20,820 nucleotides of DNA from Pseudomonadota bacterium (GCA_023460715.1 JAEWPH010000019.1:1-20820); one strand, 5' to 3'; counted from the first letter of the stretch, positions 1-7,700 are shown. Program-made: numbers and translations. Notes: a model not told the origin generated them from the letters alone.

Positions 1-130
1 GGGCCACGGGGGCTGCCGGGGGCGCGGCCTGTGCCAGCGCGGCGCCGGCCGGGGCACCGAGGGCCAGGGCCATGGCGCCCAGCCGGCCGGGGGCGCGGTG
101 GAGGAGGGAGGTGAGTTGGGAGGGGAACAT
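1..130 (-). CDS. N-terminal fragment of an unidentified exported protein
   Basis: An ATG on the minus strand at 128-130 opens a frame that stays open to the window edge (43 codons). The translation starts MFPSQLTSLLHRAPGRLG, followed by a hydrophobic Ala/Leu-rich stretch (AMALALGAPAGAALA) and AQAAPPAAP. This is a plausible Sec signal peptide with an AxA-type cleavage site near residue 34, then a Pro/Ala-rich mature start. Only this end is present, so the mature domain and function cannot be named. It runs in the same direction as rep, whose stop lies at 303, with about 170 bp of AT-richer DNA between them. The start is the only ATG that gives the signal peptide a normal length; no strong ribosome binding site is visible. 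Confidence 0.55.
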   Translation of the reverse strand, partial: MFPSQLTSLLHRAPGRLGAMALALGAPAGAALAQAAPPAAPVA

Positions 131-213
131 GGTCCGCGCTGGTTGTAAGACGCCGCCGATTGTCACCGCGCCGACCGGTTCCCCGCGTAGGGAAAAAGCG
201 AAAGCGGTATTTA

Positions 214-270
214 GATGAAAATGGCCTCTAGCGCCCTTCAATAAAGCGCATATAGCTATAAATACTATAG
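214..270 (+). repeat. Interspersed AT-rich element, copy A
   Basis: This is a 57-bp AT-rich stretch between rep and the upstream exported-protein gene, in strong contrast to the GC-rich surroundings. Its core is GGCCTCTAGCGC, a short spacer, AAGCGC, then TAGCTATAAATACTATAG. It aligns without gaps to 11558-11614, inside priA (32 of 57 identical, counted by eye), and with one gap to the reverse complement of about 9733-9790. The GCGC arms look like remnants of a hairpin. From memory, Comamonadaceae genomes carry many intergenic elements of this kind, but this needs a genome search. It may also serve as the 3' end of the rep transcript. Confidence 0.55.
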
Positions 271-302
271 CAATCGGGTCGCAAGTGTTGCGCCGGCGCC
301 GC

Positions 303-2378
303 TCAGGGGCGGGCGGGGGCCGCGCCCTGCTGGGCCTTGCGGGCGGCGAATTCCGCACGCAGCGCCTTCAGCTTTTCGCGCGGATCTTCCTTGGCGGTGT
401 TCTTGTCCAGGCCCATCTCGGCGATGAAGCGGCTGGGCTGGGCGGCCACGTATTCGCGGCCCTTCTTGCGCTTCTTGGTCCAGCTCACGGCCAGGCTGCG
501 CTGGGCGCGGGTGATGCCGACGTACATCAGGCGGCGCTCCTCCTGCAGGCGCTGCAGCGTGTCGTCGCTCACCACCTGCTGGCGGCCCTCGTCGTCGTCC
601 AGCTTGAAGGGCAGCATGCCCTCCGTCACGCCCACCAGCACCACATGCGGCCACTCCAGCCCCTTGGAGGCGTGCAGGGTGGACAGCGTGACCACGTCCT
701 GGTCCTTCTCGCGCTCGCTGATGGTGGACAGCAGGGCGATGGTCTGCGCCACCTCCAGCAGGCTCTTGGTTTCCTTGGTCGTCACCGCGCCGGCCGTGTC
801 GTCGATCTGGCCGCCGGCGCGCTGGCTCATCCAGTCGCAGAACTCCAGCACGTTGGTCCAGCGCGCGGCGGCGACCTTCTCGCTGTCTTCGTTGTCGTAC
901 AGGAACTGCTCGTAGCCGATCTCCTTGAGCCAGTCGGTCATGAAGGTGCGGGCCGCTTCGGCGCCGTGGGTGTGGCGCGCCTTGTATTCCAGGTAGTTGA
1001 TGTAGCGGCCGAACTCGATCACGCTCTCGTGCGCCTTGCGCGGCAGCATGGCTTCGAGCATGTGGTTGAACAGCGCACCGAACATGCTCACCTTGTGCTG
1101 CGTGGCGAACTCGCCCAGCTTGGCCAGCGTGGTGTGGCCGATGCCGCGCTTGGGCGTGGTGATGGCGCGCAGGAAGGCCGGGTCGTCGTCGTTGTTGATC
1201 CACAGCCGGAACCAGGCGCACAGGTCCTTGATCTCGGCCTTGTCGAAGAAGCTGGTGCCGCCCGACACTTTGTACGGAATGTTGGCCTTGCGCAGGGCCT
1301 TCTCGAAAGGCTTGGCCTGGTGGTTGGCGCGGTAGAGGATGGCGAAGCTCTTCCACGCCGGAATGGGGTTGAGCGAGGCGCGCAGCCCCTGGATGCGCGC
1401 CACGGCGCGCTCGGCTTCGTGCTCCTCGTTGTCGGCATCCACGATGCGCACCGGCTCGCCCTCGCCCAGCTCCGAGAACAGCGTCTTCGGGAACAGCTTG
1501 GGGTTGGGCTGGATCACGTTGTTGGCGGCGCGCAGGATGGCGCTGGTGGAGCGGTAGTTCTGCTCCAGCTTGATCACGTTCAGCTTGGGGAAGTCGACCG
1601 GCAGCTTCTTCAGGTTGTCCAGCGTGGCGCCGCGCCAGCCGTAGATGGACTGGTCGTCGTCGCCCACGGCGGTGAAATGCCCGCGCTCGCCCACCAGCAG
1701 CTTGAGCAGCTCGTATTGCGTGGCGTTGGTGTCCTGGTACTCGTCGACCAGCACGTGGCCGAGCGCTGCCTGCCATTTGGCGCGCACCTCGGGGAAGTCG
1801 CGCAGCAGGCGCAGCGGCATGCCGATGAGGTCATCGAAGTCCACGCTCTGGTAGGCGGCCAGGCGCTCCTCGTAGCGCTGCATGATGAGCGCGATGCTGC
1901 GCTCGTTGTCGTCCTTGGCCTGGGCCAGTGCTTCGGCGCTGTTCAGGCCGGCGTTCTTCCAGGCGCTGATGACCCACTGCCACTGCCGGGCCGTCGCCAT
2001 GTCGGTGGTGCCCCCGGCGGCGTCCTTGAGGATGCCCGTCACGTCGTCTTGGTCGAGGATGCTGAATTGGGGCTTGAGGCCCAGCACATGCCCGTCCTCG
2101 CGCACCATGCGCACGCCCAGCGCGTGGAAGGTGCACACCAGCACATCCTTGGCCGCGCGGCCGATCAGGTGCTGGGCCCGTTCGCGCATTTCAGACGCGG
2201 CCTTGTTCGTGAAGGTGATGGCCGCGATGCGCTTGGGCGCCATGCCCGCCTCGATCAGCCGGCCGATCTTCATCGTGATCACCCGCGTCTTGCCCGAGCC
2301 CGCGCCCGCGAGCACGAGGCAGGGCCCGTGGATGTACTGAACGGCCTGGAGCTGGGCGAGGTTGAGACCTGCGGTCAT
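303..2378 (-). CDS. rep: ATP-dependent DNA helicase Rep
   Basis: A 691-residue superfamily 1A 3'-5' DNA helicase, which unwinds DNA ahead of blocked forks and helps replication past bound proteins. The start is placed at ATG 2378 (MTAGLNLAQLQAV), because this matches the family N-terminus and the 46-codon upstream extension is Arg/Pro-rich and non-conserved. Visible motifs: Walker A AGAGSGKT (residues 24-31), Walker B LVDEYQDTN, VGDDDQSIYGWRGA (motif III region), VIKLEQNYRS (motif IV), TLHASKGLEW (motif V) and YVGITRAQ (motif VI). Rep rather than UvrD is supported by GPCLVLAGAGSGKTRVIT, NNEEHEAER, ILYRANHQAKPFEKAL and IPYKVSGGTSFF, which follow E. coli Rep closely. Length is near that of E. 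coli Rep (673). It is divergent from the AEC permease gene. Confidence 0.93.
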   Translation of the reverse strand: MTAGLNLAQLQAVQYIHGPCLVLAGAGSGKTRVITMKIGRLIEAGMAPKRIAAITFTNKAASEMRERAQHLIGRAAKDVLVCTFHALGVRMVREDGHVLGLKPQFSILDQDDVTGILKDAAGGTTDMATARQWQWVISAWKNAGLNSAEALAQAKDDNERSIALIMQRYEERLAAYQSVDFDDLIGMPLRLLRDFPEVRAKWQAALGHVLVDEYQDTNATQYELLKLLVGERGHFTAVGDDDQSIYGWRGATLDNLKKLPVDFPKLNVIKLEQNYRSTSAILRAANNVIQPNPKLFPKTLFSELGEGEPVRIVDADNEEHEAERAVARIQGLRASLNPIPAWKSFAILYRANHQAKPFEKALRKANIPYKVSGGTSFFDKAEIKDLCAWFRLWINNDDDPAFLRAITTPKRGIGHTTLAKLGEFATQHKVSMFGALFNHMLEAMLPRKAHESVIEFGRYINYLEYKARHTHGAEAARTFMTDWLKEIGYEQFLYDNEDSEKVAAARWTNVLEFCDWMSQRAGGQIDDTAGAVTTKETKSLLEVAQTIALLSTISEREKDQDVVTLSTLHASKGLEWPHVVLVGVTEGMLPFKLDDDEGRQQVVSDDTLQRLQEERRLMYVGITRAQRSLAVSWTKKRKKGREYVAAQPSRFIAEMGLDKNTAKEDPREKLKALRAEFAARKAQQGAAPARP

Positions 2379-2525
2379 GGGAAACGGTGGGGCGCTGGCG
2401 GCAGGGGCCCGGCAAGGGCGCCCTGGGGGAGGGACGGAAACGAGCGCGCAATGATACCGGCGTGCCGGCCGCGATCCGTCCCGCCCGGTGCGCTTCGGGC
2501 CCTGGCCGGGGCGCACCCGCCGCCT

Positions 2526-2534
2526 TGCGACAAT
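2526..2534 (+). promoter_or_regulatory. Extended -10 promoter of the AEC permease gene
   Basis: TGCGACAAT reads as an extended -10 (TGn followed by GACAAT). Seven bases after it is about 2541, only two bases before the GTG start at 2543, so the transcript would be leaderless or nearly so. The 13-mer TGCGACAATGCCC recurs exactly in front of hemE. No good -35 is visible. Confidence 0.45.
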
Positions 2535-2542
2535 GCCCTCCC

Positions 2543-3496
2543 GTGCTGTCCGTCCTGCTCATCACCTTTCCCTTCTTCGCCCTCGTGCTGTGCGGCTACC
2601 TGGCCGCACGCACGGCGGTGCTGCCGCAGGCGGCCATTGGCGGGCTGAACGCCTTCGTGCTGTTCTTCGCCCTGCCGTGCATGCTGTACCGCTTCGGGGC
2701 GCGCACGCCGATCGGCGAGCTGCTGGATCCTGCCGCGGCCGGCGTGTACGTGGCGGTGGGGCTGGTGGTGGTCGCCAGCGCGGTGGCACTCACCCGCCGC
2801 CGGCTGGGCTGGAACGACGCGGCCTTCGGCGCGCTGGTGGCCGCCTTCCCCAATACCGGGTTCATGGGCGTGCCGCTGCTGGTGGCGCTGCTGGGCGCCC
2901 AGGCGGCGGGCCCCGCCATCCTCACCATGCTGGTGGACATGGTGCTCACCACCTCGCTGTGCATCGCGCTCTCTCGGCTGGACGGCGCAGGCACGCATGG
3001 CGTGGCGGTGGCGCTGCGGCGTGCCTTGCGCGGCATGCTGACCAACCCGATGCCCTGGTCCATCGCCCTGGGCGCTGCGGCGTCTGCCCTGCAGTTCCAG
3101 CTGCCGGGGCCCATCGACCGCACGGTGGCCTTGCTGGCCGACGCGGCCTCGCCGGTGGCGCTGTTCACCATCGGTGCAGTGCTGGCGCGATCGCAGATGA
3201 ACCAGCACGAGCGCGTGCCCGCGCGGGACTACGTGCCCATCGCCCTGGCCAAGCTGTTCGTGCACCCGCTGCTGGTCTGGGCGGCGGGCGCCGCGGCCAT
3301 CGCCCTGGGGGCACCGCTCACGCCCTTCGCGCACACGGCGCTGGTGCTGGCTGCGGCGCTGCCCAGTGCCAGCAACGTGTCTCTGCTCGCGGAGCGCTTC
3401 GGGGCGCACAACGGGCGCATCGCCCGCATCATCCTGGTGTCGACGGCACTGGCCTTCCTGAGCTTCTCGGGCGCGGTGGCCTTGCTGGTGCACTGA
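2543..3496 (+). CDS. AEC-family (auxin efflux carrier type) permease
   Basis: A 317-residue integral membrane protein of the auxin efflux carrier family (PF03547). Bacterial members typically have about ten membrane spans and move small organic acids, amino acids or related anions. The sequence is a run of hydrophobic segments starting LSVLLITFPFFALVLCGYLA, with family-typical LNAFVLFFALPCMLYRF near residues 34-50 and FPNTGFMGVPLL at about 108-119. It ends with ALPSASNVSLLAERFGA and a last span, ILVSTALAFLSFSGAVALL. I chose GTG 2543 because it begins directly at the first span and lies just after a -10-like box; the longer upstream frame is GC-rich and non-conserved. The substrate cannot be read from the sequence. 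It stands alone between divergent rep and the downstream operon. Confidence 0.85.
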   Translation: MLSVLLITFPFFALVLCGYLAARTAVLPQAAIGGLNAFVLFFALPCMLYRFGARTPIGELLDPAAAGVYVAVGLVVVASAVALTRRRLGWNDAAFGALVAAFPNTGFMGVPLLVALLGAQAAGPAILTMLVDMVLTTSLCIALSRLDGAGTHGVAVALRRALRGMLTNPMPWSIALGAAASALQFQLPGPIDRTVALLADAASPVALFTIGAVLARSQMNQHERVPARDYVPIALAKLFVHPLLVWAAGAAAIALGAPLTPFAHTALVLAAALPSASNVSLLAERFGAHNGRIARIILVSTALAFLSFSGAVALLVH

Positions 3497-3510
3497 GGGG
3501 GCAGGCCCCC
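3497..3510 (+). terminator. Possible weak hairpin after the AEC permease gene
   Basis: GGGGG, CAGG loop, CCCCC directly follows the stop codon. The stem is short and no T run follows, so it is at best a weak terminator or a chance GC hairpin. Confidence 0.2.
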
Positions 3511-3576
3511 GCCCGCAGGGGTGAGCCGGCGGCGTCGCTGGTGTGACCGGAACGCACAGCGGCTGCCCGGCGGCGC

Positions 3577-3605
3577 GTTTCAAAAAGTAGTCCGGCTCCT
3601 ACAAT
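3577..3605 (+). promoter_or_regulatory. Candidate promoter of the envelope-sugar operon
   Basis: TACAAT at 3600-3605 is a good -10 hexamer, with a weak -35 (GTTTCA, 3577-3582) 17 bp upstream. It lies about 36 bases before the first ATG of the four-gene operon, in a locally AT-richer patch. This is the only sigma-70-like signal I see in the 145-bp gap. Confidence 0.35.
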
Positions 3606-3641
3606 CGCGCGGCCGCCTCCTATCTATCTCCTATTTTCCGT

Positions 3642-5165
3642 ATGCAAGCCGTTGCCGCCGTTTCGCCGCCCCTTCGCGTTCCCGCGCGTGCCGTTGCGGC
3701 AGTGGCCATCTTGTATGTGCTGGCGTGGTCGCTGCTGCCGCCCCTGCTGAGCGCCAGCCTGCCGCTGGATGTGGTGGAGAGCCTGTCCTGGGGGCGGGAG
3801 TGGCAGTGGGGCTACTACAAGCACCCGCCGCTGACGCCCTGGGTGCTGGAACTGGCCTACCGTGCCTTCGGCCACGTCGGTCCCTTCCTGCTGAGCCAGC
3901 TGTTCATCGCCGCCACGCTGTGGGTGGTGTGGCGCACCGGCTGCAGATTGATGTCGCGCGAGCGTGCCTTCCTCGGCACGCTGCTGACCATGGGCGTGGC
4001 CTACTACACCCGCCCGGCGCTGGAGTTCAACCACAACATCGCCCAGCTGCCCCTGTGGGCCGCGGTGGGCTACTGCCTCCTGGCCGCACTGCAGGACGGG
4101 CGGCTGCGCCAGTGGCTGCTGCTGGGTGGGGTGGCGGGCCTGGGCCTGCTGACCAAGTATTCGGAGGGGCTGCTGCTCGCGGTGCTGGCGCTGTACCTGC
4201 TGTGCACGCCCGACCGCCGCGTTCTGCGCGGGGCCGGGCCCTGGGTGGCGCTGGGCGCCATGGCGCTGCTGTTCGCCCCGCACCTGCACTGGCTGTGGCG
4301 GTCCGAGTGGCTGCCCTTCGCCTATGCCCAGGGCCGCGCGGCCAGCGAGGGCGGAAACGGCCGGTGGGACGCGCTGGCCTTCCTCGCCACCCAGGCGCTC
4401 AACCACCTGCCGCTGGCCGTCATCGTGCTCGTCGCCTGGTGGGGTACGCGCCGCCAGCGCCAGGCCGTGCCGCGCACGGGCAGCCGCTGGCAGCTGCACT
4501 GCAGCCGGCCCACCTACCTGGTGGCGCTGGCGCTGGGCCCGTGTCTGCTGGTGGTGCTGGTCGGCCTGGCCTTTGGCCTGCGGGTGCGCGACATGTGGGG
4601 CGTGCCCATGTGGGTGTTCAGCGGTCTCCTGGTGGCCGCGTGGCTGCCGGCTCCGTGGCTGGCGCCCATGCAGCCGCGGCTGCTGCGCGGCCTGGCAGTG
4701 TGGCTGGTGCTCGTCTCCGTGGTGACCGGCGCGCTGCTGGCCTATGGGGCGCAGTGGCGCCACCGTCCCTCGCGCACGGACTGGCCGCAGGCCGCGATCG
4801 CGCAGCAGGCCCAGGCGGCGTGGCAGGCCCATGCGCGCTGCCCGCTGGACTCGGTGGCGGGCGATTACTGGGGCGTCGGCTTGGTCGCTGCGCAGCTGCC
4901 GGAGCGGCCTTCCGTCTTCATCTCCGGCGACCCGCGCTTCTCCCCCTGGATCACCCCCGAACGCCTGCAGGCGCGTGGCACACTGTGGATCGGTCTGGGC
5001 GACGGCGCCTCCGTGCCGGCCTGGCTCGACACGCTGCCCGCCCAGCCGGGCATGCAGGTGCACGAGGGCCAGGTGCCGGTCGCTTGGCCGTACCGCGGCG
5101 CAGCCCAGCCGCTCACCGTGCACTGGCGCGCTTACGTGCCCGCCGCGTGCGCCCGCCAACCCTGA
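3642..5165 (+). CDS. GT39/ArnT-like membrane glycosyltransferase
   Basis: A 507-residue polytopic inner-membrane protein of the GT-C fold (PMT_2/ArnT-like). Such enzymes take a sugar from a polyprenyl-phosphate donor on the periplasmic face and move it to lipid A, another glycan or protein. After a first span (about residues 16-37) comes the periplasmic loop LDVVESLSWGREWQWGYYKHPPL, shown here as a motif: acidic DVVE near residue 44, then the YYKHPPL signature of bacterial GT39 enzymes. Further spans follow, with GLLTKYSEG between them (the LxKY element), and a soluble C-terminal region from about residue 380. Start ATG 3642 gives a short cytosolic N-terminus; no clear ribosome site. It is first in a four-gene operon with a polyprenyl-phosphate GT2, a GtrA flippase and a deacetylase, which supports the role of final transferase. 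The acceptor is unknown. Confidence 0.82.
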   Translation: MQAVAAVSPPLRVPARAVAAVAILYVLAWSLLPPLLSASLPLDVVESLSWGREWQWGYYKHPPLTPWVLELAYRAFGHVGPFLLSQLFIAATLWVVWRTGCRLMSRERAFLGTLLTMGVAYYTRPALEFNHNIAQLPLWAAVGYCLLAALQDGRLRQWLLLGGVAGLGLLTKYSEGLLLAVLALYLLCTPDRRVLRGAGPWVALGAMALLFAPHLHWLWRSEWLPFAYAQGRAASEGGNGRWDALAFLATQALNHLPLAVIVLVAWWGTRRQRQAVPRTGSRWQLHCSRPTYLVALALGPCLLVVLVGLAFGLRVRDMWGVPMWVFSGLLVAAWLPAPWLAPMQPRLLRGLAVWLVLVSVVTGALLAYGAQWRHRPSRTDWPQAAIAQQAQAAWQAHARCPLDSVAGDYWGVGLVAAQLPERPSVFISGDPRFSPWITPERLQARGTLWIGLGDGASVPAWLDTLPAQPGMQVHEGQVPVAWPYRGAAQPLTVHWRAYVPAACARQP

Positions 5166-5181
5166 CCACTGCGACGCTCCG

Positions 5182-6216
5182 ATGATGGCTCCCCCCTCCG
5201 CCGACGCGGCCACGGACTTCCACGCCGAATTCGCCCCGGGCGCCCCGCCGGGCCCCTTGCCCCGCGCGCCGCTGCGCCTGAGCTGCGTGGTGCCGGCGCA
5301 CAACGAGGCGCAGAACTTAGAAGGCTTTCTGCGTGCGCTGGCACAGGCCGCCGGCGCGCTGACGCCGGACTTCGAGGTCGTCGTGGTCAACGACGGCAGC
5401 CGCGATGCCACCCATGAGGTGGCGCTGCGCCTGGCGCAGGAGCTGCCGCTGCGCTACCTGGCGCTGTCGCGCAACTTCGGCAAGGAGGCCGGCCTGTCCG
5501 CCGGCATCGACCACGCACGGGGCAACGCCGTGCTGCTGATCGACGCGGACTTCCAGCATCCGCTGGACCTGCTGCCGCAGATGCATGCGCTGTGGCAGGC
5601 CGGCTTCGACATGGTCTACGGCGTGATCGCGGACCGCGGCGCCGAGAGCGGCGCCAAGCGCGTGGGCACCAATGTGTTCTACCGGCTGATGAACGCGGGC
5701 AATAAGGTCAAAATTCCGCCGAACGCGGGGGACTTCCGCTGGATGGACCGCCGCGTGGTCGATGCGCTCAAGGCCCTGCCCGAGCGCAACCGGTTCATGA
5801 AGGGGCTGTACGCGTGGGTCGGCTTCAAAACCGCCGCGCTGCCCTTCGTGCCGCTGGACCGGGCGGCGGGGGTATCCAGCTTCAACCTGCGGCGCCTGGG
5901 CTCGCTGGCCCTGTCGGGCCTCACCTCCTTCACCACGCTGCCGCTGCGCGTGTGGAGCATGATCGGCGGCAGCATCTCGCTGCTGGCGCTGGCCTACGCC
6001 TTCTGGATCACGATCGACACGGTGGTCTTCGGCAGCGATCTGGAAGGCTGGCCCACGCTGGCCGTCAGCATCATGCTGTTCTCCGGCGTGCAGCTGATGT
6101 CGATCGGCATCCTGGGCGAATACATCGGCCGTATCTACGACGAGGTCAAGCGCCGGCCGGTCTACCTGGTGGCCTGCGACGAAGACCGCAGCCCGCTGCG
6201 CGAGCCCCGGCCATGA
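5182..6216 (+). CDS. ArnC/GtrB-like polyprenyl-phosphate glycosyltransferase (GT2)
   Basis: A 344-residue family 2 glycosyltransferase expected to load a sugar from a nucleotide donor onto undecaprenyl phosphate at the cytosolic face. GT-A domain features: LSCVVPAHNEAQNL near residue 33, VVVNDGSRDAT (N70-D71-G72), the DAD metal/nucleotide motif in LLIDADFQHP (D121, D123), and an RNRFMKGLYAWVGF segment. Two C-terminal spans follow (WSMIGGSISLLALAYAF and VSIMLFSGVQLMSIGIL), then GEYIGRIYDEVKRRPVY, typical of the ArnC/GtrB/dolichyl-P-mannose synthase subgroup. Start: ATG 5182 is followed directly by a second ATG; the longer upstream frame overlaps the GT39 gene and is not conserved. The stop overlaps the gtrA-like start (ATGA at 6213), which implies translational coupling. 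Sugar identity cannot be read. Confidence 0.88.
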   Translation: MMAPPSADAATDFHAEFAPGAPPGPLPRAPLRLSCVVPAHNEAQNLEGFLRALAQAAGALTPDFEVVVVNDGSRDATHEVALRLAQELPLRYLALSRNFGKEAGLSAGIDHARGNAVLLIDADFQHPLDLLPQMHALWQAGFDMVYGVIADRGAESGAKRVGTNVFYRLMNAGNKVKIPPNAGDFRWMDRRVVDALKALPERNRFMKGLYAWVGFKTAALPFVPLDRAAGVSSFNLRRLGSLALSGLTSFTTLPLRVWSMIGGSISLLALAYAFWITIDTVVFGSDLEGWPTLAVSIMLFSGVQLMSIGILGEYIGRIYDEVKRRPVYLVACDEDRSPLREPRP

Positions 6217-6635
6217 GCCTGCGCGGCGCCGCGCCGTGGGCTGTGCTGCAACAGCTGCCGCAGGGCCTGCAGTTCGTGCTGGTGGGCGGTGCCGCCGCGG
6301 CCACGCACCTGGCCGTGGTGGGGGCGCTGGTGGCACTGGCCGGCATGCCGCCGCTGGCCGCCAACGTGCTGGCCTTCCTGGTGGCGTTCACCGTGAGCTA
6401 TACCGGCCACGCGCGGCTGACCTTCGCCCGCGCGCAGGCCCGTGGATGGGCCGTGGCGGCGCGCTTCTTCGCCGTGGCCTGCCTGTCGTTCGCCGCCAAT
6501 GAGGCGCTGTACTACGCGGCCCTGCACTGGCTGCACTGGCATTACTTCTGGAGCCTGGCGGGCGTGCTGGTGCTGGTGGCCGTGGGCACCTTCGTGCTGA
6601 GCAAATGCTGGGCGTTCAAGGCGAGCGCGCCATGA
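6213..6635 (+). CDS. GtrA-family membrane protein (putative polyprenyl-P-sugar flippase)
   Basis: A 140-residue protein with four hydrophobic spans, matching the GtrA family (PF04138) in size and pattern. Signatures are QFVLVGGAAAATHLAVV at the first span, NVLAFLVAFTVSYTGHARLTF (given as its key part VAFTVSYTGHARLTF) and the C-terminal FVLSKCWAF. GtrA proteins are thought to flip undecaprenyl-phosphate-linked sugars across the inner membrane. Its place between the GT2 and the deacetylase genes, with ATGA overlaps at both ends (6213-6216 and 6632-6635), argues that the four products are made together and act in one pathway. The flippase role is inferred from family and context. Confidence 0.85.
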   Translation: MSLRGAAPWAVLQQLPQGLQFVLVGGAAAATHLAVVGALVALAGMPPLAANVLAFLVAFTVSYTGHARLTFARAQARGWAVAARFFAVACLSFAANEALYYAALHWLHWHYFWSLAGVLVLVAVGTFVLSKCWAFKASAP

Positions 6636-7513
6636 CCGCCAGCCGCGTCACCGGCGACGCTTCTGCCGTCACCGTCCGCGCCCTCGTTATGTGCGCGGAC
6701 GCCTACGCGCTGCACCCCGCCGTGGACGAGGCGGTCGAGCGGCTCGCGCGGGCCGGCCGTCTGTCTGCCACCAGCTGCATGACCACGGCGCCGCAGTGGC
6801 CTGCGGCCGCCGCGCGCCTGCCGGCCTTGCGCGACCGGCTGGCCGTGGGCCTGCACTTCAACCTGACCGAAGGCCATGGTGGCGCCCACGCGGCGCAGCC
6901 GCTCGGGGCCATGCTGCGCCGGGCCTACGGGTGGCAATTGTCGGAAGCCCCGCTGCGCGCGGCATGGCGCACGCAGCTCGATGCCTTCGAGGGCGCGCTG
7001 CACACGCCGCCCGACTTCATCGACGGCCACCAGCACGTGCACCAGCTGCCGCGCGTGCGCGATGCGCTGCTGGCCGAACTGCAGGCGCGCTATGCGCCGC
7101 ACGAACGGCCTTGGGTGCGCTCCACGGTGCCCGCGGGCGGGCTGTGGCGGAAGCCCAAGGCGGCCCTCATCGCGCTGCTGGGGGGCTGGACGGCCACGCG
7201 CACGCTGCACCGCGCAGGCGTGGCCACGAACCAGGGCTTCGGCGGGGTCTATGGCTTCGACGCGCCGGATGCCGCGGCCTATGGCGCGCATATGGCGCAG
7301 TGGCTGCCGCACGCGGCGCAGGGGAGTCTGCTGATGTGCCACCCCGCCACCACCGCGGTGCCCGGCGATGCCATCGGCACGCAGCGTGCGGTGGAATACG
7401 CCTTCCTTGCTTCCGATGATTTCGGCGCGCTGCTGCAGCGCACGGGCCGCCGGGTGCAGCAGGGCCCGCAGGCCCTTGCGGCCTGGTTTGGTGCACCGCC
7501 GGCTGCTGCGTAA
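6632..7513 (+). CDS. ChbG/YdjC (NaxD/HpnK-type) carbohydrate deacetylase with altered active-site motif
   Basis: A 293-residue protein of the ChbG/HpnK family, metal-dependent enzymes that remove N-acetyl groups from sugars. Start ATG 6632 overlaps the gtrA-like stop; an ATG nine codons upstream is in frame but less likely. Family features: ALVMCAD (D23) at the first strand, SATSCMTTAP, GLHFNLTEG (H75), and DFIDGHQHVHQLP (H133, H135, H137). The usual motif is ADDFG or ADDYx; here it is A-D23-A24-Y-A, so the second Asp, the expected metal ligand, is replaced. Codon 24 is GCC (6701-6703), one base away from GAC. In this operon the natural substrate would be an N-acetylhexosamine on undecaprenyl phosphate, as for Francisella NaxD. 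The protein may be inactive, or use another ligand. Last gene of the operon. Confidence 0.82.
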   Translation: MTASRVTGDASAVTVRALVMCADAYALHPAVDEAVERLARAGRLSATSCMTTAPQWPAAAARLPALRDRLAVGLHFNLTEGHGGAHAAQPLGAMLRRAYGWQLSEAPLRAAWRTQLDAFEGALHTPPDFIDGHQHVHQLPRVRDALLAELQARYAPHERPWVRSTVPAGGLWRKPKAALIALLGGWTATRTLHRAGVATNQGFGGVYGFDAPDAAAYGAHMAQWLPHAAQGSLLMCHPATTAVPGDAIGTQRAVEYAFLASDDFGALLQRTGRRVQQGPQALAAWFGAPPAAA

Positions 7514-7527
7514 AAGAGAGCATTGCA

Positions 7528-7549
7528 CGCAGGCCAAATGCGGCCTGCG
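7528..7549 (+). terminator. Possible hairpin terminator of the envelope-sugar operon
   Basis: A perfect 8-bp stem, CGCAGGCC and GGCCTGCG, with a six-base loop, sits 15 bases after the deacetylase stop. No T run follows (GGGCGG instead), so intrinsic termination would be weak. Confidence 0.35.
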
Positions 7550-7655
7550 GGGCGGATGATGGCGAAGCAACGAGCGGTTGGCGGCGTCACCGCCGCGACA
7601 GCCTTTGCGGCCGCGTTGCGGTGGCCAGCGGCATGATCATTGCTTCGTTTTGGGG

Positions 7656-7673
7656 CCGGCCTGTCCAGGCCGG
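7656..7673 (+). other. Hairpin in the leader of the gamma-glutamyltransferase gene
   Basis: CCGGCCTG and CAGGCCGG are separated by two bases, giving about 7 bp of stem with a four-base loop, 27 bases before the start codon. It could stabilise or pace the mRNA 5' end, or be chance. The ribosome site AGGAG at about 7689-7693 lies clear of it. Confidence 0.3.
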
Positions 7674-7700
7674 GCGAATCATTACAACAGGAGTCATTCC

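Noticed and set aside
303..2378. UvrD as the identity of the first helicase
   Set aside because: The family motifs and linker segments follow E. coli Rep more closely than UvrD.
285..2648. Long plus-strand open frame (787 codons) opposite rep
   Set aside because: It is antisense to a helicase with all motifs intact; the translation is His/Gln/Val-rich with no family features, as expected of a shadow in GC-rich DNA.
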